A DNA stretch of 64,000 bases from the NCBI RefSeq assembly GCF_038624605.1, contig NZ_CP152020.1:2411312-2475311 (forward strand). Reading direction: 5' to 3'. The stretch's first letter is position 1. Each line of letters opens with the position of its first letter. The stretch is from Psychrobacillus sp. FSL K6-4046 (GTDB taxonomy: Bacteria; Bacillota; Bacilli; Bacillales_A; Planococcaceae). Shown here piece by piece: positions 8,431 to 17,747 of this stretch. The notes beneath the pieces are model-generated. The model saw only the letters and a program-made list of their open reading frames with translations, did not search any database and was not told the DNA's origin. The position numbers were made by a program, and so were the translations under genes.

Positions 8431-9651
8431 TTATAAGCCATTTATTATTCTAACCTCATAAAGATTCTTCATTTGAACCGATACAGGGATATACATATAG
8501 TAATCTTGATCGTTATCCATTTCTAATCTTACTAGTTTCACTTCTTGCTCTAGCCAGTCATTTGGTATATCATCCATATAATCTTCTACTTTTTCTTTAT
8601 AATCAAGTTGTAAAATATATTCTTGATCCACGAGGGCAAAAACGATTAATGTTCCAAGTAAATCTTTAGTATTTTTTTCGCGAACAAACTCTTCTTCCTC
8701 AAACCAGATATCTTTCAAATTATATTTGTTCCAAAATTCAGAGGAGGATATATTTTCATAGTCTTCAATTATTTGATTTACCATTTGATGATATTTTCTA
8801 GGTATAATTTGTTCCAAATTTCGATTACATTCGATTCCGAAATGATAATCCTCTTCCATTGATGAAGGTTCATCTTTTTCTAACTGTTTTAATGGTTCAA
8901 TATTAAATATCATATCTTTTTTATAGTGGGCTAAGTCGTACGGATAATGATTATTTGCTTTTAGTGTACTGTCATCTAATTTAAGGATTTTTGCTAGGGC
9001 TGCAGTTTCAAAACTCCAAAAGCCAAGATAACCTGGCTCTTTATGTGAGTTTTTCCATCCATAACTATAGTGTCCTTGAAACCATTCTTTTTCGATATAT
9101 TTTTCTATTCTCGTAGAAGCTTCCACTTTGTTTCTGAAACTTAGCTCAATAATTTCTAATGACTTAGAATAAGGTTTCTTCAATTCAAATTGTGATGATT
9201 TTATCTTTCGTTCAATTTTATATGAATATAATAAGTAATCCAGTAGAACATCATCTACATGTTCACCATCTGCAATCTTTGCTAATCTACGTATGTTTTC
9301 TTTGTCAGTTTCAAGTAGTATACCTAAAGCAACCATCCAAATAAAATTAACATAACGTACTTTTTTATATCCAATATACTCTAGCATCATTAATGCTTCT
9401 AGATAATCTTCTTCTAAATCTGCACATGCTCTCCCTATTGAGTACTTGGCCCGTATCAATTCAGTATATAACTGAAACAAAGAAGATCTCGTATTAAATA
9501 TAATTTGTTCGTTATCCAATGGGTATCTTTGAATATTTTCTTTTACATCTTGTTTTATTCTTTCTATTTTGTTATTTTTTTCTTTAATTAATTTCTCTTT
9601 AAAGTCAATGGTTTCTTTTAAATATTCTAAATCACATAAAAAATCCCTCAT
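8431..9651 (-). CDS. PoNi-type immunity protein (DUF1910/DUF1911)
   Basis: The 406-residue, mostly helical protein carries the hallmark of the C-terminal PoNi/DUF1911 domain: KEWFQGHYSYGWKNSHK, then YLGFWSFETAALAKILKLDD and YPYDLAHYKKD. The N-terminal half (LDYLLYSYKIERKIKSS, helical) fits DUF1910. Known members bind and neutralise PoNe DNase effectors of type VI and type VII secretion systems. It follows the PoNe cassette by 28 bases with its own AAGAGGTGGG ribosome binding site, so it can be translated alone. About 100-150 residues at the C-terminus are extra compared with the core domains. Confidence 0.8.
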   Translation of the reverse strand: MRDFLCDLEYLKETIDFKEKLIKEKNNKIERIKQDVKENIQRYPLDNEQIIFNTRSSLFQLYTELIRAKYSIGRACADLEEDYLEALMMLEYIGYKKVRYVNFIWMVALGILLETDKENIRRLAKIADGEHVDDVLLDYLLYSYKIERKIKSSQFELKKPYSKSLEIIELSFRNKVEASTRIEKYIEKEWFQGHYSYGWKNSHKEPGYLGFWSFETAALAKILKLDDSTLKANNHYPYDLAHYKKDMIFNIEPLKQLEKDEPSSMEEDYHFGIECNRNLEQIIPRKYHQMVNQIIEDYENISSSEFWNKYNLKDIWFEEEEFVREKNTKDLLGTLIVFALVDQEYILQLDYKEKVEDYMDDIPNDWLEQEVKLVRLEMDNDQDYYMYIPVSVQMKNLYEVRIINGL

Positions 9652-9679
9652 TAAATCCCACCTCTTGTTATGTTTTCAA

Positions 9680-11090
9680 TTATGGCCAAGTTCCTACAAT
9701 TTTCCCCTCTGTATCCAAACGAAATGTAAGTGTCTCTCCTTTTGAATTAACTTTGGATAAAACTCTTTCGATTTGACCATTTTCTAATGCATCCGAAATT
9801 TCTGTTGCTAATTTCTCATTTCCATTCACCGCTTTTATTATTCTGCTTTTTCCCGAACCCATACCTAACAACCAATCATTCGACATTTGCGGACCATCTA
9901 GTTTGGTTGTTCCTAATTGTGAAGTACCAAATTTTGCTTCGTCAATAACATACTTTATAGCACTATTAGTATTATTATTTTTATTTAATCTATCAATTCC
10001 TTTAATTATTTTATCATTCGGAGAAGTTGGTGCTACATTTCCGATACGCTCCAAATCGTAACCAGCTTGTTTCAGACTTTCATTATTTACAAGATTATCA
10101 TATGCTTTGTATTCCCCATAATTGCCCTTTTGTTTATTTGAAGCTTGATTCAAATCAAAACCATCAAATTTTGAGTTTATATCAGTTTTGATGTCATTGA
10201 TTGTATTACTAGATTCAACATCCCCCACAGATTTTTTAGCATCCTTTGCTTTTTCCGCCTTCTTTTGTGCATCAATGACCTGTTCTACAAAATCCTTCCC
10301 TTCCTCTACCCCTTCAGCGGCTTTTTTTAATTTCCCCATTGGTGTAAGAGAAAAAAGTGCTATACTTTTATCTATTCTCGAAGCATTTGGGTCCTTCAAC
10401 GTTTGAAAATCATTTAAAAATAGCTCATCTGCTGCGATTTCTCCACCCTTTTTAGCAGCTATACTCAAACCTACTCCCATGGCAAACAATCCATCCGGAG
10501 TTCCGGATCCGTTTCCACCTAGCACTTTCCTCATTCCCTCATAGGTAATAGGTTCATTCGCGGAATATGTTTGAGGAGTAGAAGGACTATCTACCGCCAA
10601 TTCTGGATTACTTTTTAAAATTGCTGCGTAAATTTCGTCCAATTCACTCGTCTCATGTTCCATATTTTCATTTATATTTTTTGTGGGTGAATGAGTAGGG
10701 AGACTAGCAAAACCTAGAATACTAGGACCATATAAAACGTTTGGTTTTTGGATGAATCCCCTGTAGCCAAATTGGAGGGGGCTTGCCCCTGTTAAAAAAG
10801 TGTAAAACATGGTCGTCAAGTCATGATTTTTTGGTTGGACGGTGGTGTCTCCTGGAATCCGTGAAGTACGTGCCTCCAGCTCCATTTTCAAAGTATTTCT
10901 CGAAGCCAAGATCCCCCAGTGACTCGACTGAAAATGGACATCTGTCAGGCCACTTTGAAACATTCCTTCTAAATCCGTTAGCCATGTGTCCATCGTCTGG
11001 ATGTCCTGTTCCACAGGATTCAATGACACGGTCTGAGAGTAATCGAACTCGTTCAACTTTTGAACGGTGTCATCCCGCTTCTTTTTGGAA
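9680..11090 (-). pseudogene. headless LXG toxin cassette with PoNe-type nuclease tip
   Basis: The open frame begins at SKKKRDDTVQKLNEFDYSQ and lacks the ~165-residue LXG head; homology to the intact toxin stops abruptly near 11,094, with a TAG just upstream and no good start except a weak TTG at 11,056. The linker is over 90 per cent identical to the intact toxin until about residue 275. The tip has KGNYGEYKAYDNL, GIDRLNKN and VIDEAKFGTSQLG, a D...ExK pattern of the PD-(D/E)XK nuclease superfamily, and TKLDGPQMSNDWL. With PoNi immediately downstream, it is a PoNe DNase tip. It is probably silent until recombined onto a head. Confidence 0.7.
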
Positions 11091-11099
11091 GTGAAAATA

Positions 11100-11480
11100 A
11101 CTTTCTAAACTCATTCTTACTCGTCTACGACCTTCTCTAGTAAAATTACAAACCATATCACATTCTTATTGTCCCACTCATAAATCTTCACTTTAAATTA
11201 CGAGCTTACCCATTGTCTTTAGTTTATAGGTTTTGCAGTGTCATAAGTCCCCACACCATGTAAAATGTCAAATCACCCAATTCACGTACTTTTCTTATTA
11301 TTCCTATACAAAATAAAACTCCATGATGGCAGTACCTTCATGGAGTCTCTATTTTTAAACGGATCATTGCTCTTTTTGTCCATCTTAAATATTTTAATTG
11401 TATTTTAGTTCACTTGCTTTATGTGCCTATACGTAAAACCCTTTCGTATAACTAGTTTAGGCACTAGAGTGCTCTAAACA
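11100..11480. repeat. intercassette spacer repeat, copy 3 (diverged)
   Basis: Blocks tacgaccttctctagtaaaa, caccatgtaaaatgtca and the palindromic core recur in the order found at 4,530-4,870 and 2,066-2,400, but with lower identity. The palindrome at 11,318-11,346 has 9-base arms ACTCCATGA/TCATGGAGT around an 11-base centre. There is no reading frame of note. It separates the PoNe cassette from the immunity gene at 11,483. Confidence 0.55.
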
Positions 11481-11482
11481 CG

Positions 11483-11953
11483 TTACCTTTCCTCTTTGCA
11501 CAAATGATTGTAATGACCAAATCCAGGAAATACATCCCAGTTTCTTTCAAGGGTATCGCTAGTTTCGCGCTCCTCGACTGAACCGGTATTTAAATCTCTC
11601 TTTTCCATTGCTATATAACCATCTTCTCGGAAGCCTAAAATCAAGGTACTTACTTCCGTGTCAGTTTCATCATCATATTCCCAATACATAGCTGTTCTTA
11701 AAAAAATCTTACCATCACTCATAACTTCAAAATCATAATTTAAATACTTACGAATCAGGTCATCATAAAACCCAACCGATACCCAATCATTTGTAACATT
11801 TACAATATACTTAGGTTTCTCATCCTCTACTAATACCGCCGTATATGGTTCTTGTTTTTGATGGTATGTGTATGCAGTACGGTCATCAATTATGTTCCAA
11901 GGCTTCTTTTTAATGTCCGACCATTCGTCACAATAATAAATTTTCATAGTCAA
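11483..11953 (-). CDS. putative second immunity protein of the LXG locus
   Basis: This 156-residue soluble protein has no family I recognise. It follows the first immunity gene by 31 bases, probably in the same transcript. The TTG at 11,953 has GGGGAAG about ten bases upstream; an ATG two codons later is an alternative. Near its C-terminus it has RNWDVFPGFGHY, and the neighbouring immunity protein has KNWNDISGFGLF at a comparable place, so the two may be distantly related or share a fold. Its toxin partner is unclear; it may belong to a tip that has been replaced. Confidence 0.55.
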   Translation of the reverse strand: MTMKIYYCDEWSDIKKKPWNIIDDRTAYTYHQKQEPYTAVLVEDEKPKYIVNVTNDWVSVGFYDDLIRKYLNYDFEVMSDGKIFLRTAMYWEYDDETDTEVSTLILGFREDGYIAMEKRDLNTGSVEERETSDTLERNWDVFPGFGHYNHLCKEER

Positions 11954-11984
11954 TTATACAACTTCCCCTTCTACATAATAAACA

Positions 11985-12428
11985 TTATTCGAACATTACT
12001 CCAAAGCTAACATTTTCAAAATTCAAATATGCGTTACAAATATCAGAAGTATAATAGGGTTCAACATCTTGAATTTTTCTTGAAGTAATAAATAATCCAA
12101 ATCCTGATATATCATTCCAATTTTTTTCAAATACTTGGATTTCCGTATCTGTATCATCATTAGCTACAATTATTTCTACATTTTGGTTAACTAATTGAAT
12201 AACCATTTCATGAACCTTAATCAACTTATCAATTTCTTTATAAATACTCTCCTTTAGAAATTCTATGTCAATTATATCAATATCAGTTTCATAATATTTA
12301 CGATCATCATATTTATAGCTATTTACTTCTATATTTTCATCATATTGTTTCTTAAATATATTGCAAATCACTTCAATTTCTTCTTTCTTTAATTCATGTT
12401 CTGAGAGGTAGGTGTTAACTAATCTCAC
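11985..12428 (-). CDS. putative immunity protein for the colicin-D-like LXG toxin
   Basis: The 147-residue acidic protein starts at a GTG that overlaps the toxin's TAG stop by one base (TAGTG), so translation is coupled to the toxin. That arrangement and its size make it the likely cognate immunity protein. It is longer than the classic colicin D immunity protein (about 87 residues) and I do not see a known family; the C-terminal half has KNWNDISGFGLFITSRKI. It acts in the cytoplasm by inference. Confidence 0.65.
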   Translation of the reverse strand: MRLVNTYLSEHELKKEEIEVICNIFKKQYDENIEVNSYKYDDRKYYETDIDIIDIEFLKESIYKEIDKLIKVHEMVIQLVNQNVEIIVANDDTDTEIQVFEKNWNDISGFGLFITSRKIQDVEPYYTSDICNAYLNFENVSFGVMFE

Positions 12429-14104
12429 TATTTTACAACTCCTTTGTCAATTAAATATTTGTATTGTGAGTCACTTAATTTAAATGCTGTATTCATAGTT
12501 CCATCTGAGTTAATAAAAGTCCATTGTTTATTATCTTCGTTATAAATATGCGTTCCTTCAACGTTTCTATATTTTCCTTGTTTTCGAACTCCAGTATTAA
12601 TCAGCTCTGAAACATCATTTTTGAATAATTCCACACTAGATTTACTACCATCAGGATAACTTCCAAAATCTTTTCTGTGTTTACTGAAAGCCTTATCTAT
12701 TGAGCTTTGTTTAAATACAACATCATCGGCGCTACTGATAAATTTACCCGTACCCTTAGTCTCAATCTCAACATCCTCCACGGATTTTTTAGCATCCTTT
12801 GCCGTATCCTTTGCTTTCTCGGCCTTCTTTTGAGCATCAATGACATGCTCTAAAAAGTCCTTCCCTTCCTCTATCCCTTCAGCGGCTTTTTTTAATTTCC
12901 CCATAGGCGTTAAAGAAAAAAGAGCGATTCCCTTGTCTGTTTTAGAAGCATTAGGGTCCCTTAGGGTTTCAATATCATTTAAGAGAAACTCATCTGCCGC
13001 GATTTCTCCACCCTTTTTAGAAGCTATACTCAAACCTACTCCCATGGCAAATAACCCATCCGGAGTTCCGGATCCATTTCCACCTAGCACTTTCCTCATT
13101 CCCTCATAGGTAATAGGTTCATTAGCGTAATATGTTTGAGGAGTTGAAGGGCTATCTGTTGCCAATTCTGGATTACTTTTTAAAATCGCTGCATAAATTT
13201 CGTCCAGTTCATTCGATTCATCTTTCACATTTTCATTTATATTTTTTGTGGTCGAATGAGTAGGAAGACTAGCAAAACCTAGAATACTAGGACCATATAA
13301 TACATTTGGTTTTTGGATGAATCCCCTGTAGCCAAATTGGAGGGGGCTTGCCCCTGTTAAAAAAGTGTAAAACATGGTCGTCAAGTCATGATTTTTGGGT
13401 TGGAGGGTGGTGTCTCCTTGAATCCGTGAAGTACGTGCCTCCAGCTCCATTTTCAAAGTATTTCTCGAAGCCAAGATCCCCCAGCGACTCGGCTGAAAAT
13501 GGACATCGGTTAGACCACTTTGAAACATTCCTTCTATATCCGTTAGCCATGTGTCCATCGTTTGAATGTCCTGTTCCACAGGATTCAATGACACGGTCTG
13601 AGAGTAATCGAACTCGTTCAACTTTTGAACGGTGTCATCCCGCTTCTTTTTGGAAGTAATGACACCTTCCTGAACTGCACTGTCATCGAGATGTGGCAGG
13701 GCCACGATATCACTGACACTGTCCATGATACTGTTCGCCTCATTGGTGAGGGCTTCTGTCAGATTGCCGATCAGTGTTAGGCCCTGCTCCAGCTCTCCCT
13801 CTAGAAATTCTTGCCTTATGTATCCTGCTGGATCTGGCTCTAGTGATAGGAGGGCAGATTCCATTTGTTGAAGCGTTTGAAGATAACTAACGGAGAACAG
13901 CTGGAAGAATTGTAGAAAGGGCTGGTGACATTCTGCATAGAAGTCGCGGATAGCATTGCCTCCTGCGCCCTTTAACAGCTCGTCCATTTCAACTAAGCCA
14001 CTTACCGTTCTTTCGATATTCTCTGTCTCGTTTTTCAGGCGCTCAAGCATAGCCATATTTCGTTTCAATCCATCTTGAAGTAAATCTACATCTAATATTT
14101 TCAT
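12428..14104 (-). CDS. LXG-domain polymorphic toxin with colicin-D-like tRNase tip
   Basis: This is the only copy with a full head: residues 1 to about 170 (MKILDVDLLQDGLKRNMAML onward) are the helical LXG domain recognised by type VII secretion. A linker with LNEFDYSQTVSLNPVEQD and QKPNVLYGPSILGFASLP follows. The last ~95 residues (DKAFSKHRKDFGS, GKYRNVEGTHIYN, WTFINSDGTMNTAFKLSDSQ, LIDKGVVK) match the colicin D C-terminal pattern, in which a histidine near KHxxDFG is catalytic and arginine tRNA anticodon loops are cut. I chose the ATG at 14,104; a TTG 15 bases upstream also keeps frame. No small LXG-partner genes or secretion genes are adjacent. Confidence 0.8.
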   Translation of the reverse strand: MKILDVDLLQDGLKRNMAMLERLKNETENIERTVSGLVEMDELLKGAGGNAIRDFYAECHQPFLQFFQLFSVSYLQTLQQMESALLSLEPDPAGYIRQEFLEGELEQGLTLIGNLTEALTNEANSIMDSVSDIVALPHLDDSAVQEGVITSKKKRDDTVQKLNEFDYSQTVSLNPVEQDIQTMDTWLTDIEGMFQSGLTDVHFQPSRWGILASRNTLKMELEARTSRIQGDTTLQPKNHDLTTMFYTFLTGASPLQFGYRGFIQKPNVLYGPSILGFASLPTHSTTKNINENVKDESNELDEIYAAILKSNPELATDSPSTPQTYYANEPITYEGMRKVLGGNGSGTPDGLFAMGVGLSIASKKGGEIAADEFLLNDIETLRDPNASKTDKGIALFSLTPMGKLKKAAEGIEEGKDFLEHVIDAQKKAEKAKDTAKDAKKSVEDVEIETKGTGKFISSADDVVFKQSSIDKAFSKHRKDFGSYPDGSKSSVELFKNDVSELINTGVRKQGKYRNVEGTHIYNEDNKQWTFINSDGTMNTAFKLSDSQYKYLIDKGVVK

Positions 14105-14351
14105 AGGCAACCACACCAAATGTTCGGTGTTAGGAAGGATTGCCTGTTTTCATTATTATACAATATTCCCCTAGAACTAGGCATACTTTCTCCTCCTCTA
14201 GCAATCTCTTTTTATCTATAATATTCCATTTATTATAAAGAAAGGTAAAGGATGAAATGGATTAAATCATCAAAACAATTCATAAGGATTACTAATATCT
14301 AGAAAAATTAAGTCTATTGTATTAATTAATCCTAAGTCTTTATTCTTATTT

Positions 14352-14386
14352 ATAAAAAAAAGAGTAAACAGATCACCTGTTTACTC
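14352..14386 (-). terminator. terminator of the diguanylate cyclase gene
   Basis: GAGTAAACAG pairs with CTGTTTACTC over ten bases with a five-base loop, followed on the minus strand by eight T residues. It lies 12 bases after the stop of the GGDEF gene and so separates that gene from the toxin island. Confidence 0.85.
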
Positions 14387-14397
14387 ACTCGTCTTTA

Positions 14398-15951
14398 TTA
14401 GATTTGAAGTAATAGTTCGTCAGCATTATATATTGCTACACAGTTCCTACCTTTATTTTTTGCAGCATATAACGCTTGGTCAGCTTCTCTAATTAGCTGT
14501 TGAATGGAATATCTATCTTCTCCTACTTCCAGAAGAGCATGAGAGATCCCGAAACTTGATGTTACTTGTATTTCTTCATTATAAAAAGCGACTAAGCTAT
14601 CTTCCACTGCTTGTCGAATTATATTTGCTCTATTAGCAGCCTCTATCAAAGAAGTATCCCTCATACAAATAATGAACTCTTCTCCTCCGTAGCGACCCAT
14701 ATAGTCTGTGGAGCGTAAGTTTTTCTTTACTATGCTTGTGACACTAGTTAGGATTACATCTCCTGCCTCGTGTCCATAAGTGTCATTTACTCTTTTAAAA
14801 TGGTCTATATCAAACATGACAATAGAAATATTACCTCTATCTATCGATATATCATCAAATACTACTTCCGTTTTTTTCATAAAGAATGTACGGTTTAATA
14901 CCTGAGTAAGCCCATCTATGCTTGCCAATTGTTTTAATTTTTCTTCCATCTGTACTTTTTCCGTAACATTAATAAAGGTAATAATTTTACCGACCTGCAA
15001 CCCACTTTTATTCATCACTTCTGTAAAATTTATTCGAAAGTGTGTAACTCTCTCGTCTAGTAAGCTAGTATAGTCAGACTCTATTTCTTCATCTAACCTC
15101 TCAATAAGTTCGGGATTTTCAGCGAGAACCTCTGCAATAGGTTTACCAATATGATGACCACTTAAAGTCGGAATTACAATTAGTGCTGCTTTATTATAAT
15201 CAACGATCACCTTGTTTTGATTTAAAACAAGCACTCCTTCCTTCAGGCTTTCAAATACACTATCCCTAGCAATGGGAGCGACATTGAACATTTGTAAGGA
15301 TATAAGAGCTATCCCGTGGAACGTAAAAGCAATACTTAAAGAAATCGGGCCTAGATCTATTCCTTCACTCCAATCATTTAAATAAAAATAATTAGCTATT
15401 ATAGGCGTAATAAAGCCTGCCACCATCAATAAAGTTTGCATACGAAACATAAATAAAGATTTACGATATTCCCTAAGCAATAGGAAGACAGATATAGTTA
15501 AGCATAAAAATAAGAAGATAGCATGAACATTAAACCATGGGCCCCATTCTAGCTCTAACAACGGGAATGGACCATCTCTATTTATTTTCATCGATTTATA
15601 ATAAAGATGATGAAGATCATTCGTTTGCATCATAAATATCGTAGTGATGGGAATGATGAAAATAGCATAGTTCCATGTTTTAATCTTGCGTCCTACATAC
15701 TCCATACACATAAATAGAACAAATACAGGAATGAATGGCATGGCAAGGTACTCAACTTCAAGCCAAAACTTCATTTCTTTTAAGGTCGAGCTTGCTAATT
15801 CAAAGGCATAAGCAAATGTGAAAATCGATGACAATATGGTAACTAAAATATACGGCTTTACTCCCGGAGCATCTTTCGCTTTAACTCGTATATATAAACT
15901 AAGAAACAAGCTTATTATGCCCGCTAATGTTACTACTAGAATGTGTGTCAA
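14398..15951 (-). CDS. membrane diguanylate cyclase (7TM-PAS-GGDEF)
   Basis: The 517-residue protein makes cyclic di-GMP from two GTP. Residues 1-220 hold about seven hydrophobic segments of the histidine-kinase N-terminal 7TM type. Residues about 230-335 form a PAS-like sensor, and the GGDEF domain spans about 345-510. The active-site motif is GGEEF (MGRYGGEEFIICM), with FDIDHFKRVNDTYGHEAGD before it. RSTD lies five residues upstream of GGEEF, so the inhibitory I-site (RxxD) is present. Translation probably starts at a TTG behind CGGAG. It is transcribed alone and signals a membrane-sensed motile/sessile switch. Confidence 0.9.
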   Translation of the reverse strand: MTHILVVTLAGIISLFLSLYIRVKAKDAPGVKPYILVTILSSIFTFAYAFELASSTLKEMKFWLEVEYLAMPFIPVFVLFMCMEYVGRKIKTWNYAIFIIPITTIFMMQTNDLHHLYYKSMKINRDGPFPLLELEWGPWFNVHAIFLFLCLTISVFLLLREYRKSLFMFRMQTLLMVAGFITPIIANYFYLNDWSEGIDLGPISLSIAFTFHGIALISLQMFNVAPIARDSVFESLKEGVLVLNQNKVIVDYNKAALIVIPTLSGHHIGKPIAEVLAENPELIERLDEEIESDYTSLLDERVTHFRINFTEVMNKSGLQVGKIITFINVTEKVQMEEKLKQLASIDGLTQVLNRTFFMKKTEVVFDDISIDRGNISIVMFDIDHFKRVNDTYGHEAGDVILTSVTSIVKKNLRSTDYMGRYGGEEFIICMRDTSLIEAANRANIIRQAVEDSLVAFYNEEIQVTSSFGISHALLEVGEDRYSIQQLIREADQALYAAKNKGRNCVAIYNADELLLQI

Positions 15952-16116
15952 TAATTTTTCTCCGTTCCAATTGATCTTTCATGCATCCTATATTATATAG
16001 TAGTAGATTATTCTGTACTAGAGACTGTTTTGCTATTTTGTGTCATGAATACACTTTTCTGGCACGAGAATAATCACTTTATCTTCCTCAATGTTGCTCT
16101 GTAAACTTTAAAAAAT

Positions 16117-16159
16117 CCCTATCGTTCTTAACATGTTTAAAACACTTAGAACGATAGGG
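16117..16159. terminator. hairpin downstream of the 16,192 gene
   Basis: CCCTATCGTTCT pairs with AGAACGATAGGG over 12 bases around a 19-base loop. It lies just past the stop of the minus-strand gene at 16,192, and the minus-strand side is followed by ttttttaaag, so it is a reasonable terminator. Confidence 0.75.
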
Positions 16160-16191
16160 TAAACATCACAATATTTTATTTTTCCTCTCAT

Positions 16192-17010
16192 CTAAATACC
16201 TTCACTCTTTAATCTAGGATTTCTTAGGCTATCGAAAACCAAATGATGATCCTTTACTTCCTCTGCTTTACGATTACTATATAGCGCCATGTCTCTAAGC
16301 TCAGCCCATTCGTCCGCATCCTCATGATTACGACTAAACATGTATTTATCAAAGGGTCTTAGCCTGATGGATAATATAAATGCGTGTAAGTTAACCCATT
16401 TTTTTAAGGAAACAAATTCACTAATTATCCTTCTTTCCTCATCTGTTTTCATTTGGATATCATTTTGTCTAACCTGTGCCTGAATCATTTCAACTAAATA
16501 GGACTCCATTTTTTCTTCATCCTGATCGGTAACCAGCTCTATATCACTTGCTACTTTCCACAACTCATCCGCCTTTTTCACGGCATCTACTATTTGATGT
16601 TGATTTTCTATAATTATATCGGGGACATGCTTGACTACATCATATGCTTTTTGTACATCCTCCGGGAATGGACCTAATTTCCTTTTAATTTGGGTAAATA
16701 TGTTTTTATAGTTTTCATAGTTACCTAGCCTGTTTGCAGTTGCCCATCCAGCTCCAATATGTACAAATTTCTCAATACAAACATTAAAATTGTTTGCTAG
16801 TAGCGCCTCTTCCTTTATCTCCTCGAAGTAAGGAGCACTTCCATCGTTGCGTAAAATCACTTGTTCTGCCGCTGGAGCAAAAGTGAAATAATAATAAAGT
16901 TCCCCTTTAAAAGAAAATTTCGCTGGAAAAACATCTGGTTTTTCATCTTTGGTATAAAAAGGTTTTAATGCCTCTTTGATGTTTTCAGGTAAATTGTGCA
17001 TTCTGATCAT
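16192..17010 (-). CDS. conserved hypothetical protein
   Basis: The 272-residue protein has no recognised domain, signal peptide or membrane segment. It is rich in charged helices. The start ATG at 17,010 has GGGAG upstream. It follows the nadD terminator by about 65 bases and has its own terminator, so it is a separate unit. Features such as FAPAAEQVILRNDGSAPYFE and a long acidic helical middle do not point to a function that I can name. Confidence 0.75.
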   Translation of the reverse strand: MIRMHNLPENIKEALKPFYTKDEKPDVFPAKFSFKGELYYYFTFAPAAEQVILRNDGSAPYFEEIKEEALLANNFNVCIEKFVHIGAGWATANRLGNYENYKNIFTQIKRKLGPFPEDVQKAYDVVKHVPDIIIENQHQIVDAVKKADELWKVASDIELVTDQDEEKMESYLVEMIQAQVRQNDIQMKTDEERRIISEFVSLKKWVNLHAFILSIRLRPFDKYMFSRNHEDADEWAELRDMALYSNRKAEEVKDHHLVFDSLRNPRLKSEGI

Positions 17011-17075
17011 GAGCTCATATCTCCCAATTTTATAGATTTTGCTAGACTATAAAAATTCTCCATAAATCTTTTATT

Positions 17076-17108
17076 AAAAAGGAGGCGCCTACGGTTTAGC
17101 TAGGCGCC
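17076..17108 (-). terminator. terminator of the pncA-pncB-nadD operon
   Basis: GGCGCCTA pairs with TAGGCGCC across a nine-base loop and is followed on the minus strand by cctTTTTaat. It ends seven bases before the nadD stop codon region and closes the NAD-salvage operon. Confidence 0.85.
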
Positions 17109-17114
17109 AACAAT

Positions 17115-17729
17115 TTATTTCCGTTGATAGAGTGTATTTTCTAGGATGTACTCATAACATTTATCTGGTAGAAGATATCTCGGCTCCCCACCCATTGCGA
17201 ATTCATCTCTAATATAGGAGGAACTGATTTCCATTGCTAGTCCCTTGTCTATGAGGTGAAATCCTTCATCGTTGTTTCTTAGGATAGGGGACTTGCTGAT
17301 TACCTTGAGCATATCAATTCCGTCCCTTGCCATGACAATAAATTTATTTTCCTTCACTAAATCTTCACCGTTTTTCCATTTACCTGCACCTATATCAACT
17401 AGTAAATCTGCTCCCATTATGAAGAATACTTCATCATTCGGGTATTTTTCTTTGAAATGCTTCATCGTTTGATACGTATTTGCATTCCAGGCTTCCTGAT
17501 TCATCTCATAATCATCTGCCTCGAATTTTTCATTGTTTTCGATAGCGAGTAAGATCATATTCCAACGATGGTTGTCTGCAACATTCATCTCTTTATCTCT
17601 TCTTTTGTGCGAACAAGGTAAAAAGATTACTTTATCTAAACGACATCTGCGCCCAATCGTGCTTGCTGTCCATAAATGGACATTCGTGATGGGATCAAAG
17701 GAAGATCCATAGATTCCGATCCTAGCCAT
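17115..17729 (-). CDS. nadD: nicotinate-nucleotide adenylyltransferase
   Basis: This enzyme transfers AMP from ATP to nicotinate mononucleotide, giving deamido-NAD. The 204-residue protein has the nucleotidyltransferase signature GIYGSSFDPITNVHLWTA near the N-terminus (T/HxGH-type loop, here NVHLW) and the second ATP-binding motif ISSSYIRDEF near residue 170. MGADLLVDIGAGKWKN is the usual substrate loop region. It is the third gene of an operon with pncA and pncB, so it completes the Preiss-Handler route from nicotinamide to NaAD. An additional housekeeping nadD elsewhere is possible, because this copy diverges from the usual bacillar form. Confidence 0.85.
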   Translation of the reverse strand: MARIGIYGSSFDPITNVHLWTASTIGRRCRLDKVIFLPCSHKRRDKEMNVADNHRWNMILLAIENNEKFEADDYEMNQEAWNANTYQTMKHFKEKYPNDEVFFIMGADLLVDIGAGKWKNGEDLVKENKFIVMARDGIDMLKVISKSPILRNNDEGFHLIDKGLAMEISSSYIRDEFAMGGEPRYLLPDKCYEYILENTLYQRK

Positions 17730-17747
17730 ATTAACTCCTCCTATAAG

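Noticed and set aside
14104-14397. Small LXG-partner gene upstream of the toxin
   Set aside because: No open frame of useful length with a ribosome binding site is visible in either strand of this spacer.
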